DNA of 64,000 nucleotides from Janthinobacterium sp. UMAB-56 (GTDB taxonomy: Bacteria; Pseudomonadota; Gammaproteobacteria; Burkholderiales; Burkholderiaceae_D): NCBI RefSeq assembly GCF_900095265.1, contig NZ_LT607653.1:372750-436749 (forward strand), in the 5' to 3' direction. The position numbers and the translations under genes are program-made. The stretch's first letter is position 1, and the number at the start of each line of letters is the position of its first letter. The notes beneath the pieces are model-generated. The model was given only the letters and a program-made list of their open reading frames with translations. It did no database searches and was not told where the DNA came from. Shown in pieces: positions 55,610 through 64,000 of this stretch.

Positions 55610-57964
55610 TCAGCCGATGGCCGCCATGGACACCGGTTTCAGCTTGGCCGCCAGTGCCTTGCCTTTTTTCGCGCGCTTGCCGAAGTGCTCGGCCAGGGCG
55701 GTGGCGCCCAGCGACGCATCCTGCGGTTTCGAGGCACGGCCGATGCCCGAGACGACGACGCCGCGCTGGGTGATCGGCTGCACGGCAAGCATCTTGTCCT
55801 TGGCATCGAGGTCGATCAGCTTGACACCGGTGCCGCCCTTGGACAGGGTTTTCATTTCATCCAGGCCGAACACCAGCAGGCGCGCGCCTTGCGTCAAACA
55901 GGCCAGGGCGCTGGCCGCCTCGGGGATGACTTTCGGCGCCAGGGGCACGTCACCGTCGTCCAGGGTGATGAAGGCCTTGCCGCCTTTCAGGCGGCTGCTC
56001 ATGTCGCCAGCCTTGGCGATGAAGCCGTAGCCGGCGCTGGACGCCAGCAGCAAGCTGGTGGCGCCATTGCCCGCAAAATAGTGCAAGATACGCACGGCAT
56101 TGCCCGGCGTGCCGCCGCTCAGGTCGCACAAGGTCGTGATCGGCACGCCGTCGCCGCGCGCGTTGGGTAGCGCCGAGACAGGAACCGAGTAAATCCTGCC
56201 GTTGTTGCCAAAGCCAAGCAGGGTGTCGACCGTGCGGCATTCGAAGGCGCCATGCAGGGTATCGCCCGCCTTGAAGGTGAACTGCGCCGCATCGTGGCCG
56301 ATGCCGGTGCGCGCGCGCACCCAGCCTTTTTCCGAAATGATGACGGTGACCGGCTCATCGACGACCTTCTGTTCCGCCACGGCTTTCTGCGCTTCCTCGA
56401 TCAGAGTGCGGCGCGCGTCGCCGAACTGCTTGGCGTCCGCTTCGATCTCGCGGATGATGGCGCGCTTCATCGAGCCCGGGTTGTCGAGCAGGTCTTGCAA
56501 GGATTTTTCTTCCTTGCGCAGCTCGGCCAGTTCCTGCTGGATCTTGAGCGTTTCCAGGCGTGCCAGCTGGCGCAAGCGGATTTCCAGGATATCGTCGGCC
56601 TGGCGTTCGGACAGATTGAACGCCTCGATCAGGGCCGCCTTCGGTTCATCCGAATTGCGGATGATCTGAATCACCTTGTCGATATTGAGCAGGATCGCTT
56701 CGCGCCCTTCCAGAATATGGATGCGGTCCTTGACCTTGCCCAGCTTGTAGCCAGTGCGGCGCGTGACGGTCTCGAAGCGGAAGTCGATCCACTCGCGCAG
56801 GATGTCGCCCAGCCCTTTTTGGCGCGGGCGTCCATCGCCGCCTATCATCACCAGGTTGATCGAGGTCGACGATTCCAGCGAGGTGTGCGCCAGCAGCATC
56901 AGCATGAATTCCGTCTGGTCCTGGTTCTTCGACTTCGGCTCGAACACCAGGCGCACCGGCGCGGCGCGCCCCGATTCGTCGCGGATGGTGTCTAGCGAAT
57001 TGAGGATCAGTGCCTTCAGGGCCACTTGGTCGGGCGACAGTGCCTTCTTGCCCAGCTTGATCTTCGGATTCGTCAGTTCCTCGATTTCTTCCAGCACTTT
57101 TTGCGACGAGGTGCCCGGCGGCAGTTCCGTCACGACGGCTTGCCACTGGCCGCGCGCCAGTTCCTCGATCTTCCAGCGAGCGCGTACCTTCATGCTGCCA
57201 CGACCGCTCGCATACATGTCCTGGATCTGCGACGGCGGCGTGATGATCTGGCCGCCACCGGGGAAGTCCGGGCCGGGAATGATGGCCATCAGTTCGGCAT
57301 GCGTCATCTTCGGATCGCGGATCATGGCGACAGCTGCTTTCGCCACTTCCGCCAGGTTGTGCGACGGGATTTCCGTCGCCAGGCCCACCGCGATACCGGA
57401 GGCGCCATTCAGCAGTACCATCGGCAGGCGCGCAGGCAGCAGCTTCGGTTCTTCCGTCGAACCATCGTAATTGGGCTGGAAATCCACCGTGCCCATGCCG
57501 ATTTCATCCATCAGCAGTTTGGCGATCGGCGTCAGACGCGCTTCCGTGTAACGCATGGCAGCCGCACCATCGCCATCGCGCGAGCCGAAGTTGCCCTGGC
57601 CATCGATCAGCGGGTAGCGCAGCGAGAAATCCTGCGCCATGCGCACCAGCGCGTCGTACACGGACTGGTCGCCGTGCGGATGCAATTTACCCAGCACGTC
57701 GCCGACCACGGCCGCCGATTTGCGCGGCTTCGCGGTGGAATTCAAGCCCAGCTCATTCATCGCATACAGGATGCGGCGCTGCACGGGCTTCTGGCCGTCG
57801 CACACGTCGGGCAGGGCGCGGCCCTTGACGACGGAGATGGCGTAATCAAGATAGGCGCGCTCGGCAAAGGTGGAAAGGGTCAGCGCTTCGCCGTCGAATA
57901 CCGGTTCATCCGGCTCGATTGGCTCTGGCTGGGCATCGTCAAATAAATTGGTTTGTGTGGACAT
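55610..57964 (-). CDS. parC: DNA topoisomerase IV subunit A
   Basis: Cleavage-religation subunit of topoisomerase IV, 784 aa. The catalytic Tyr is in [13 protein letters not shown] (Tyr139), with the helix motif [13 protein letters not shown] and the GyrA/ParC box [19 protein letters not shown]. Gln100 takes the place of the quinolone-site Ser80 of E. coli ParC, and Asp104 that of Glu84. The C-terminal part (~500-784) is the beta-pinwheel. It lies 48 bp downstream of the J-protein gene and is part of the parE-hscC-J-parC run; it ends at a strong terminator. Confidence 0.96.
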   Translation of the reverse strand: MSTQTNLFDDAQPEPIEPDEPVFDGEALTLSTFAERAYLDYAISVVKGRALPDVCDGQKPVQRRILYAMNELGLNSTAKPRKSAAVVGDVLGKLHPHGDQSVYDALVRMAQDFSLRYPLIDGQGNFGSRDGDGAAAMRYTEARLTPIAKLLMDEIGMGTVDFQPNYDGSTEEPKLLPARLPMVLLNGASGIAVGLATEIPSHNLAEVAKAAVAMIRDPKMTHAELMAIIPGPDFPGGGQIITPPSQIQDMYASGRGSMKVRARWKIEELARGQWQAVVTELPPGTSSQKVLEEIEELTNPKIKLGKKALSPDQVALKALILNSLDTIRDESGRAAPVRLVFEPKSKNQDQTEFMLMLLAHTSLESSTSINLVMIGGDGRPRQKGLGDILREWIDFRFETVTRRTGYKLGKVKDRIHILEGREAILLNIDKVIQIIRNSDEPKAALIEAFNLSERQADDILEIRLRQLARLETLKIQQELAELRKEEKSLQDLLDNPGSMKRAIIREIEADAKQFGDARRTLIEEAQKAVAEQKVVDEPVTVIISEKGWVRARTGIGHDAAQFTFKAGDTLHGAFECRTVDTLLGFGNNGRIYSVPVSALPNARGDGVPITTLCDLSGGTPGNAVRILHYFAGNGATSLLLASSAGYGFIAKAGDMSSRLKGGKAFITLDDGDVPLAPKVIPEAASALACLTQGARLLVFGLDEMKTLSKGGTGVKLIDLDAKDKMLAVQPITQRGVVVSGIGRASKPQDASLGATALAEHFGKRAKKGKALAAKLKPVSMAAIG

Positions 57965-58012
57965 GGCGCTTGTTTCAGTATGAAGTAGTGGCGTTTGAAT
58001 TCTTGGGACCGA

Positions 58013-59794
58013 TTATGACAGCCCGCTTGCTTGTGCGGACCTGCGCTGCTGCAGATACAGATGACGCACGGTGAAATACAGGACAGACAGCGCCAGTACG
58101 GCGCTCAGCTTGATGATGGCCTGGTCTGGCGGGCCACCGGGCTGGCTGGCGAGCAGGAAGGTGGCGGCTGCGGGCGCGATGACCAGTGGCCACGCGGCGC
58201 GCCAGTTCAGTTCGAAAGGCGCAAACAGCATGCCGATGCAGGACCAGACAAACAGCATGGCACCGAGCACATGCGCTGGCGCGGCGTGCAGATACGTGGC
58301 CAGGAATGCGATGGCGCAGCCGACTATCCAGGCTGTGCGCAGGCGCGGCAGGAAGTGCGTCTGCCCGCCGCAATCGACATATAGTCCCGCCATCGAGCGC
58401 AGCGCCAGCACCTGCACGCAGAACAGCAGCATGATGCCGTCGCTCATTGCCAGTCCGGTATCGGCCTTGTCCAGCGTGAAAACCATGGTTGCCGCAAAGG
58501 CGATCAGGATGCAGGCCAGCAGGCGTCCGCGCAGCAGCGCGTAGTTGGTTTTCGCCGCCAGCAGCGCCGTGAGGCACAGTCCCACCGAGGTGGCGATGCG
58601 CAGCGGCGCGCCAGGCGCGGGCAGCAATAGCAGCAGTGCCAGGCACAGGAACGGCATGAGCCAGCCCAATTGCCCCAGGCCTGGGTGCCTGCTCAGCACT
58701 GGCAGGCAGGCGTGCAGCTCCTCGCCCAAGGAGGCCATCCAGGCATGGGCGGGCGCCGGCTTTTGCCATGCGTTCATGGCCAGGAGCAGGAACGCCAGTG
58801 CCTGGAAGCCCAGCAGGCTGGCATAGGCAGCCGTGTCGCCCAGCTTGAGACCGGCCGCATCGAGCACGCCAGCGAGCATGAAGTGCAGCACGAAACCCAG
58901 GCCGCCCGAAGCGAGCGCCGTCTGCTTGAAGTAGCGCTTGGCATGGACGGCCTGTTCCCATTGCTCGAACAGGTCCGTATCGAGTTTGTAGGCCAGCATC
59001 TCGGCGTGCTGCCAGCGTATCGCGTGCAGCAGCTCGCGCAGCTGCAGCGTAAATTTTTGGTCGAACAGCTGGCGCGCGTAGGCCGATGGCTGCTGCTGCG
59101 ACATGATGCAGTCCAGGCCCGGGTAGCTGTCGCGGTTGTCGCTGAAATGGTCGAACGAGCGGTCCGCCCGATAGCGCTGCACGGCGCTGCGCACCAGATC
59201 CGCATGGCTGCGCGTCAGGTAGGAAAAATCGTGGTTCCAGCCCAGCTGCTCGAACAGGGCCTGGCGCAACCCCAGGTCATAGCCGGCGCTGGCGCAGTAG
59301 CGCAGCGCGCACAGCTCGAATTCCTCGCGCACGTCGAGGTTTAGCATGGCGTCGTCCTGCAGCATGCCGGCCAGCACGTCGCTGGCATCCGCGTGCCGCG
59401 CCAGCTCCAGGCAGCCTTGCCACAGCATGGCCGCTTCCTGCGCCGGGTCGATGGCAACCATGCCCCATTGTTCAGGGGGGCGGAACTGCTCTTGCGCGGC
59501 TTCGTCGATCACGCCCCACAGGTCGGCCGGTTCCATGGGCGGCGCTTCTGGCACTTCCGCCGCTTCAGCTTCAGCCGATTGCGGTTCCTGCAGCTCCACA
59601 GCAAACCGGGACGCATGGCGCAGCGCGTATTCATATGCCTCGCGCAGTTCCTGGAAGGCGGCCGGATCGTCTTCGGGACGCGTCACCTTCAAGCGTTTCG
59701 CATACGCGCGCTTGAGGGCGCGCTCGTCGCCGGTCGGCTGCGTGCCCAGGATATCCCACAGGCTGCGCTGTTCCTTGTGCATGCCGCCGTCCAT
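58013..59794 (-). CDS. J-domain-like membrane protein, probable HscC partner (DjlB/DjlC type)
   Basis: A 593-aa protein: N-terminal J-like domain (~10-60; SLWDILGTQPTGDERALKRA, then YAKRLKVTRPEDDPAAFQEL) in which the usual His-Pro-Asp is Arg-Pro-Glu-Asp, a soluble middle (~60-290) and ~10 membrane helices (~295-585). E. coli has an analogous pair, HscC with DjlB/DjlC. The ATG immediately follows the hscC stop (TAAATG), so the products are surely made together. It would recruit HscC to the membrane; substrate unknown. Confidence 0.8.
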   Translation of the reverse strand: MDGGMHKEQRSLWDILGTQPTGDERALKRAYAKRLKVTRPEDDPAAFQELREAYEYALRHASRFAVELQEPQSAEAEAAEVPEAPPMEPADLWGVIDEAAQEQFRPPEQWGMVAIDPAQEAAMLWQGCLELARHADASDVLAGMLQDDAMLNLDVREEFELCALRYCASAGYDLGLRQALFEQLGWNHDFSYLTRSHADLVRSAVQRYRADRSFDHFSDNRDSYPGLDCIMSQQQPSAYARQLFDQKFTLQLRELLHAIRWQHAEMLAYKLDTDLFEQWEQAVHAKRYFKQTALASGGLGFVLHFMLAGVLDAAGLKLGDTAAYASLLGFQALAFLLLAMNAWQKPAPAHAWMASLGEELHACLPVLSRHPGLGQLGWLMPFLCLALLLLLPAPGAPLRIATSVGLCLTALLAAKTNYALLRGRLLACILIAFAATMVFTLDKADTGLAMSDGIMLLFCVQVLALRSMAGLYVDCGGQTHFLPRLRTAWIVGCAIAFLATYLHAAPAHVLGAMLFVWSCIGMLFAPFELNWRAAWPLVIAPAAATFLLASQPGGPPDQAIIKLSAVLALSVLYFTVRHLYLQQRRSAQASGLS

Positions 59795-61504
59795 TTACAG
59801 GAAGCTCTCGCTCTCGACCTGGCGCAACACTTCGTCGAGCGCCTGGCGCGCCTTGCGAATGGTGTTCGGGTCCTGCGTTTCCAGCGCCGCCTGGAAATTG
59901 GCCGTGTGGGCCGCCAGGTACTGGCGTACGTCGCCCAGCGACTGTTCGTACAGGCGGTCGGCGCGCGTGACCAGGGTGCGGTTTTCCATCTGCTCGCGCG
60001 GATGGATCTTCAGGTCAGCCAATTCCGCAAAGCGCTGCTCGATCTGTTCCGGCGTCATCACGCCCGCGTTGTCGCTGATGATCATCTTGTGGCGTTCCTG
60101 CGTGGCCAGCACCGTCACTTCCGCTTCCAGTACGCCGCTGACGTCGTAGGTGAAGCGCACGTCGATGCCGATCTCGCCGGCCTTTTTCGCCGGTATCGGG
60201 AAGCTGATCTTGCCGAGGAAAACGTTGTCGGCCACCAGGCGCGATTCGCCCTGGAAGATCGCCACGTTGATTTCCTTCTGGTTGTCGTGGATGGTGGTGA
60301 TGTTTTCCGTGCGCGAAACGGGCACCACGGAATTGCGCTCGATGATGGGCAGGTAATGCCCGCCTTCATACTGGTTCGCGCCGACCTGGCGCGAAATCGA
60401 AATGCCCAGCGAGTACGGCGCCACGTCCGTCATGACCACTTCGTCGAGGGCCGCGTCGCGCATCTTGAGGCCAGCCTGCACGGCGGCGCCCAGCGCCACG
60501 GCTTCGTCCGGGTCGAGGTGGATGGCGGGGAAGCGGCCGAACATGCGCGAGACGAGTTTACGCACCAGCGGCATGCGCGTGGCGCCGCCGGCCAGCACCA
60601 CTTCATTCAATTCAGCAGCGCGGATGGTGGCGTCGCGCAGCGCCCGCTCCACGGGCAGGCGCAAGCGTGCCAGCAAGGGCTCGCACAGCTGCGCCAGTTT
60701 GTCTTCGCTGATCTCCCAGCTGTATTCCTTGTCCTGGTAGCGCGTGGCCATGCGCGCGGACGGCTGGTCCGACAGCAGGCGCTTGACGCGCTCGGCCTCG
60801 TCGCGCAGCAGTTGCTGCTGGCGCGGGTCGAACAAACGGCTGCCGGCCGCGTCGCGCAAGCCGCTGCCTTCCAGGAAGGCGTCGACCAGTACTGTGACAA
60901 AGTCTTCGCCGCCCAGAAAATTGTCGCCGGCCGAGGCGCGCACTTCCATCACGCCTTCGAACAGCTCCAGGATCGACACGTCAAACGTGCCGCCGCCCAG
61001 GTCGAAGACGAGGAATTTGCTTTCCTGTTCCTTGTCGCGGATACCGTAGGCCAGTGCGGCGGCCGTCGGTTCGTTCAGCAGCCGCTCCACGCGCAAGCCC
61101 GCCAGCTGGCCAGCGATGCGCGTGGCCTTGCGCTGCGCATCGCTGAAATACGCGGGCACGGTGATGATGGCTTCCTCGACCTTGTGGTCCAGGAAAGCTT
61201 CGGCATCTTCCTTCAGCGCGCGCAGCACCATCGACGACAGCTCTTCCGGACGAAATTGCTGCGTGCCGAGGGTGATTTTCTTTTCGCTGCCCATGTAGCG
61301 TTTGAAGACGGCGGCCGTCAACTGAGGGTGCGTCTGCAGGCGCTCGCGCGCGGCGCGGCCCACCAGCACGGTGCCGTCGTCATCGATGCTGACGCACGAC
61401 GGCGTCAGGTGTTCGCCCAGCGCATTCGGGATGATGCAAGCCTTGCCGTCGCGCCAGATGGCGACCAGGCTGTTGGTGGTGCCCAGGTCGATACCGATGA
61501 TCAT
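59795..61504 (-). CDS. hscC: Hsp70-family chaperone HscC
   Basis: Short Hsp70 of 569 aa: phosphate-1 motif IIGIDLGTTNSLVAIW, NEPTAAALAYGIRD, VFDLGGGTFDVSILELFEGV and VVLAGGATRMPLVRKLV in the ATPase domain (~1-375), then a substrate-binding domain and an abbreviated lid. Length and motifs match HscC rather than DnaK or HscA. Its ATG overlaps the parE stop (TGATG, one base), so translation is coupled to parE. Confidence 0.9.
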   Translation of the reverse strand: MIIGIDLGTTNSLVAIWRDGKACIIPNALGEHLTPSCVSIDDDGTVLVGRAARERLQTHPQLTAAVFKRYMGSEKKITLGTQQFRPEELSSMVLRALKEDAEAFLDHKVEEAIITVPAYFSDAQRKATRIAGQLAGLRVERLLNEPTAAALAYGIRDKEQESKFLVFDLGGGTFDVSILELFEGVMEVRASAGDNFLGGEDFVTVLVDAFLEGSGLRDAAGSRLFDPRQQQLLRDEAERVKRLLSDQPSARMATRYQDKEYSWEISEDKLAQLCEPLLARLRLPVERALRDATIRAAELNEVVLAGGATRMPLVRKLVSRMFGRFPAIHLDPDEAVALGAAVQAGLKMRDAALDEVVMTDVAPYSLGISISRQVGANQYEGGHYLPIIERNSVVPVSRTENITTIHDNQKEINVAIFQGESRLVADNVFLGKISFPIPAKKAGEIGIDVRFTYDVSGVLEAEVTVLATQERHKMIISDNAGVMTPEQIEQRFAELADLKIHPREQMENRTLVTRADRLYEQSLGDVRQYLAAHTANFQAALETQDPNTIRKARQALDEVLRQVESESFL

Positions 61505-63501
61505 CAGATATCCGCCTCCGCCTCATTGCCGTGTTCCTCGATCCAGGCGCGGCGTCCGGCCGCTTCGCCTTTACCCATCAACATATTGAAGCGGGAGGCC
61601 GAGGCCATGTGGTCGACTTCCCCTAGCGTGACAGGCAGCAAGCGGCGCGTGTCCGGGTTCATCGTCGTTTCCCATAGCTGCTCGGCGTTCATCTCGCCCA
61701 GGCCCTTGAAGCGCGAGATCGACCAGGCGCCCTGTTTCACGCCTTCCTTGCGCAGCTTGTCCTCGATGGCGACCAGTTCGCCGTCGTCGAGCGCGTAGAT
61801 CTTCTGCATCGGCTTCTTGCCGCGCGCCGGCGCGTCCACGCGGTACAGGGGCGGGCGGGCGATGCAGATGTGGCCCTTGTTGATCAGGACCGGGAAGTGC
61901 TTGAAGAACAGGGTCAGCAGCAGTACCTGGATGTGCGAGCCGTCCACGTCCGCGTCGGACAGGATGCAGATCTTGCCGTAGCGCAGGCCGGACAGGTCCG
62001 GCGAGTCGCCCACGCTGTGCGGATCGACGCCGATGGCCACGGCAATGTCGTGGATCTCGTTATTGGCGAACAGGCGGTCGCGGTCCGTCTCCCACGAGTT
62101 CAAGACCTTGCCGCGCAGGGGCAGGATCGCCTGGAATTCCTTGTCGCGGCCCATCTTGGCCGAGCCGCCCGCCGAGTCGCCCTCGACGAGGAACAGTTCA
62201 TTGCGCGTGATGTCCGACGATTCGCAGTCAGTCAGCTTGCCCGGCAGGACAGCCACGCCCGAGGATTTTTTCTTTTCCACTTTTTGCAGCGAGCGCTGGC
62301 GCGACTGCGCCTGCTTGATCACCAGATCGGCCAGCTTCTTGCCGTAGTCGACGTGCTGGTTCAGCCACAGTTCCAGCGGCGGCTTGGTGAAGGTCGACAC
62401 CAGGCGTACGGCGTCGCGCGAGTTCAGGCGTTCCTTGATCTGGCCCTGGAATTGCGGGTCCAGCACCTTGGCCGACAGCACGAAGGAAGCGCGCGCGAAC
62501 ACGTCTTCCGGCAGCAGCTTCACGCCTTTCGGCAGCAGCGAGTGCATTTCGACGAAGTTTTTCACGGCGCCGAACAGGCCGTCGCGCAAGCCCGATTCGT
62601 GCGTGCCGCCATTCGAGGTGGGAATCAGGTTGACATACGATTCGCGCACGATGGCGCCTTCTTCCGTCCACGCCACCACCCAGGCCGCGCCTTCGCCTTC
62701 GGCAAAGCCTTCCGAGTCCGGGCCCGCGTACTGCGCGCCTTCGAACAGGGGAATCAGGGTTTCGCCATTCGATACCTGCGCCAGCGTTTCGGTCAGGTAG
62801 CCGCGCAAGCCTTCCGCGTACTGCCAGGTCTGCGTGTCGCCGGTTTTCGCGTTGGTCAGGGTGACGGTGACGCCGGGCAGCAGCACGGCTTTCGAGCGCA
62901 GCAGGCGTTGCAGCTCCGTTTGCGAGATATTCGGCGAATCAAAATATTTTGCGTCGGGCCAGGCCGTCACGCGCGTGCCCGACTTCTTGCCATCGCGCGG
63001 GGCGGGGCGGGAACTCAGGGGTTCGATCACATCGCCATGCGCAAACACCATGTGATGCAAGCCGTTGCCGTCGCTTTCCTTGCGCCAGACGGTGATTTCC
63101 AGGCGCGTGGACAGTGCATTGGTGACGGATACGCCGACGCCGTGCAAGCCGCCCGAGAAGGCGTAGGCGCCGCCCGAACCCTTGTCGAACTTGCCGCCCG
63201 CGTGCAGCCGTGTAAACACGATTTCCACTGTCGGCACGCCTTCTTCCGGGTGCAGGCCGACGGGAATGCCGCGGCCATTGTCTTCGACGGTGATGCTGCC
63301 ATCCGCGTTTTGCGTGACGGCGATATGCGTGCAATGACCGCCCAGCGCTTCGTCGGAGGCATTGTCGATCACTTCCTGAATGATGTGCAGCGGATTTTCA
63401 GTGCGGGTGTACATCCCCGGGCGCTGCTTGACCGGTTCCAGTCCTTTCAGGACACGGATGGATGATTCGCTGTAGTCGGATGCTGGTTTTTTAGTGGCCA
63501 T
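61504..63501 (-). CDS. parE: DNA topoisomerase IV subunit B
   Basis: ATPase subunit of topoisomerase IV, 665 aa: GHKL domain ([47 protein letters not shown]), transducer domain, and Toprim metal site ([33 protein letters not shown]). The short insert pattern fits ParE rather than GyrB. It is the first gene of a four-gene run; a LexA-type box lies 79-94 bp upstream of the ATG. Confidence 0.96.
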   Translation of the reverse strand: MATKKPASDYSESSIRVLKGLEPVKQRPGMYTRTENPLHIIQEVIDNASDEALGGHCTHIAVTQNADGSITVEDNGRGIPVGLHPEEGVPTVEIVFTRLHAGGKFDKGSGGAYAFSGGLHGVGVSVTNALSTRLEITVWRKESDGNGLHHMVFAHGDVIEPLSSRPAPRDGKKSGTRVTAWPDAKYFDSPNISQTELQRLLRSKAVLLPGVTVTLTNAKTGDTQTWQYAEGLRGYLTETLAQVSNGETLIPLFEGAQYAGPDSEGFAEGEGAAWVVAWTEEGAIVRESYVNLIPTSNGGTHESGLRDGLFGAVKNFVEMHSLLPKGVKLLPEDVFARASFVLSAKVLDPQFQGQIKERLNSRDAVRLVSTFTKPPLELWLNQHVDYGKKLADLVIKQAQSRQRSLQKVEKKKSSGVAVLPGKLTDCESSDITRNELFLVEGDSAGGSAKMGRDKEFQAILPLRGKVLNSWETDRDRLFANNEIHDIAVAIGVDPHSVGDSPDLSGLRYGKICILSDADVDGSHIQVLLLTLFFKHFPVLINKGHICIARPPLYRVDAPARGKKPMQKIYALDDGELVAIEDKLRKEGVKQGAWSISRFKGLGEMNAEQLWETTMNPDTRRLLPVTLGEVDHMASASRFNMLMGKGEAAGRRAWIEEHGNEAEADI

Positions 63502-63579
63502 ACGTGTTCAAGCTAAGTAAAGACAGTGGTTGGAACGCCAGGCCAGGGCACTGCGGGGCGCAATGACAGCGGCGGCGAT

Positions 63580-63595
63580 AACTGTATGAATATAC
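63580..63595. promoter_or_regulatory. LexA (SOS) box upstream of parE
   Basis: CTGTATGAATATACAG matches CTGT-N8-ACAG exactly, extended by A/T on the outer sides. On the minus strand it abuts a -10-like TATACT, so LexA bound here would block a parE promoter. The rest of the 374-bp gap (63502-63875) holds no gene. Confidence 0.75.
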
Positions 63596-63775
63596 AGTAT
63601 ATCCCGTCCAGCGTCACTGGGGGAGGGCAGTGCGGCAGGCTTGGCGTCCTTGTGCGGACGCTCGCGCATTCTATCTTGTCCGGCGGGCAATAGCGCTACT
63701 CCAAGGCAACAACAGTGCGCCGTGCGCGTGGTTTTGCGCCCATTGTGGCCGATTTTATGCGCCAAGACCCCCGTT

Positions 63776-63813
63776 TTTACATCTTGTTTACAGCTGCCTC
63801 CCCAGTCTTTACG
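63776..63813 (+). promoter_or_regulatory. KdpE-like direct repeat upstream of the kdp genes
   Basis: TTTACA at 63776-63781 and 63787-63792, 11 bp apart, with TTTACG at 63808-63813, 21 bp further. One-turn spacing and the TTTACA element recall the KdpE site of E. coli kdpFABC. It is 63-100 bp upstream of the first small kdp-region gene. Confidence 0.45.
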
Positions 63814-63875
63814 AATTTTTTAGACCCTTTTGGCTAATCTGCTCACTATCAAAACAAACCTGTGTGAGGGTGGGA

Positions 63876-63968
63876 ATGGATATCGTGTATCTCGGCTTGA
63901 TTGCCGTGTTTTTCGTCGTGGTGGCCGGCTTTGCCGTCGCCTGCGACAAATTAGGGAGCGTCAAATGA
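63876..63968 (+). CDS. 30-aa membrane peptide at the head of the kdp operon
   Basis: ATG 63876 behind GTGAGGGTGGG encodes a single hydrophobic helix (IVYLGLIAVFFVVVAGFAVA) with a charged end (CDKLGSVK). Similar short peptides precede kdpF in related bacteria. The stop overlaps the next ATG (63965) by 4 bp. It could assist the Kdp complex; role unproven. Confidence 0.65.
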   Translation: MDIVYLGLIAVFFVVVAGFAVACDKLGSVK

Positions 63969-64000
63969 ACGCGTTTTATGTGCTGGGTGCCGTCGTGTCG
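63965..64000 (+). CDS. kdpF: Potassium-transporting ATPase subunit KdpF, 3'-truncated by the window edge
   Basis: Only the first 12 codons are visible (MNAFYVLGAVVS), a hydrophobic start as expected for KdpF, the small stabilising subunit of the Kdp potassium pump. The call depends on the overlapping upstream peptide and the KdpE-like repeat; kdpA should follow beyond the window. Confidence 0.55.
   Translation, partial: MNAFYVLGAVVS

Noticed and set aside
63508-63765. Minus-strand frame of 85 codons upstream of parE
   Set aside because: No ribosome site or recognisable domain, and it spans the LexA box and promoter region.
1-64000. tRNA, rRNA, insertion sequence, prophage or CRISPR array
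   Set aside because: No transposase, integrase, direct-repeat array or cloverleaf-like sequence was recognised on reading; a dedicated search was not possible.

Overview
The window is GC-rich, densely coded DNA from a Gram-negative bacterium. Gene content points to a betaproteobacterium of the Oxalobacteraceae (Janthinobacterium/Massilia/Duganella type): a paa aromatic pathway with a branched-chain-type ABC transporter, many secreted metallopeptidases, a TonB receptor, and parE/parC flanking an HscC chaperone pair. This placement is inference from gene content, not from a marker gene. I saw no tRNA, rRNA, insertion sequence, prophage or CRISPR array.

Layout. 1-8326 (+): end of a 3-oxoadipyl-CoA thiolase, a five-gene Liv-type ABC importer, paaY and paaZ, closed by a strong terminator. 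8717-12016 (+): outer-membrane barrel, small periplasmic phosphate-binding-like protein and chemoreceptor, behind a structured leader. 12025-21924 (-): an M24 peptidase and a nine-gene type II secretion/type IV pilus-like machine whose middle genes follow pilM-N-O-P-Q order. 22183-24714 (-): a secreted M4 metalloprotease. 25385-26041 (+): an ACT-domain protein, convergent with argH (26093-27490, -). 27764-28551: a tiny exported protein and a GNAT acetyltransferase.

28557-36541: YfcC-type transporter, M14 deacylase/peptidase, RpiR regulator, TonB receptor and secreted cyanophycinase. Together they look like a scavenging locus for cyanophycin or a similar beta-aspartyl polymer. 36550-38345 (-): DUF418 membrane protein and TetR regulator with an operator-like palindrome. 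38568-40010 (+): secreted M64 metallopeptidase.

40254-52740 (+): a promoter with a perfect FNR/ANR box 41.5 bp upstream of the expected start site. It drives fabI, an outer-membrane factor, HlyD adaptor, RbbA-like fused ABC protein, ABC-2 permease, a DUF3141 alpha/beta-hydrolase, a MaoC-phosphotransacetylase fusion and acetate kinase. This appears to be a low-oxygen acyl-CoA/acetyl-phosphate module with an export pump embedded in it; it is my leading candidate for an under-described system.

52954-55411: exported Ala/Lys-rich protein, M43 metalloprotease with a frameshifted lectin remnant, a small partner protein and a single-domain LuxR-type regulator. 55610-63501 (-): parE, hscC, a J-domain-like membrane protein and parC, tightly packed and preceded by a perfect LexA box. 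63776-64000 (+): start of a kdp potassium-transport operon with a KdpE-like direct repeat upstream.
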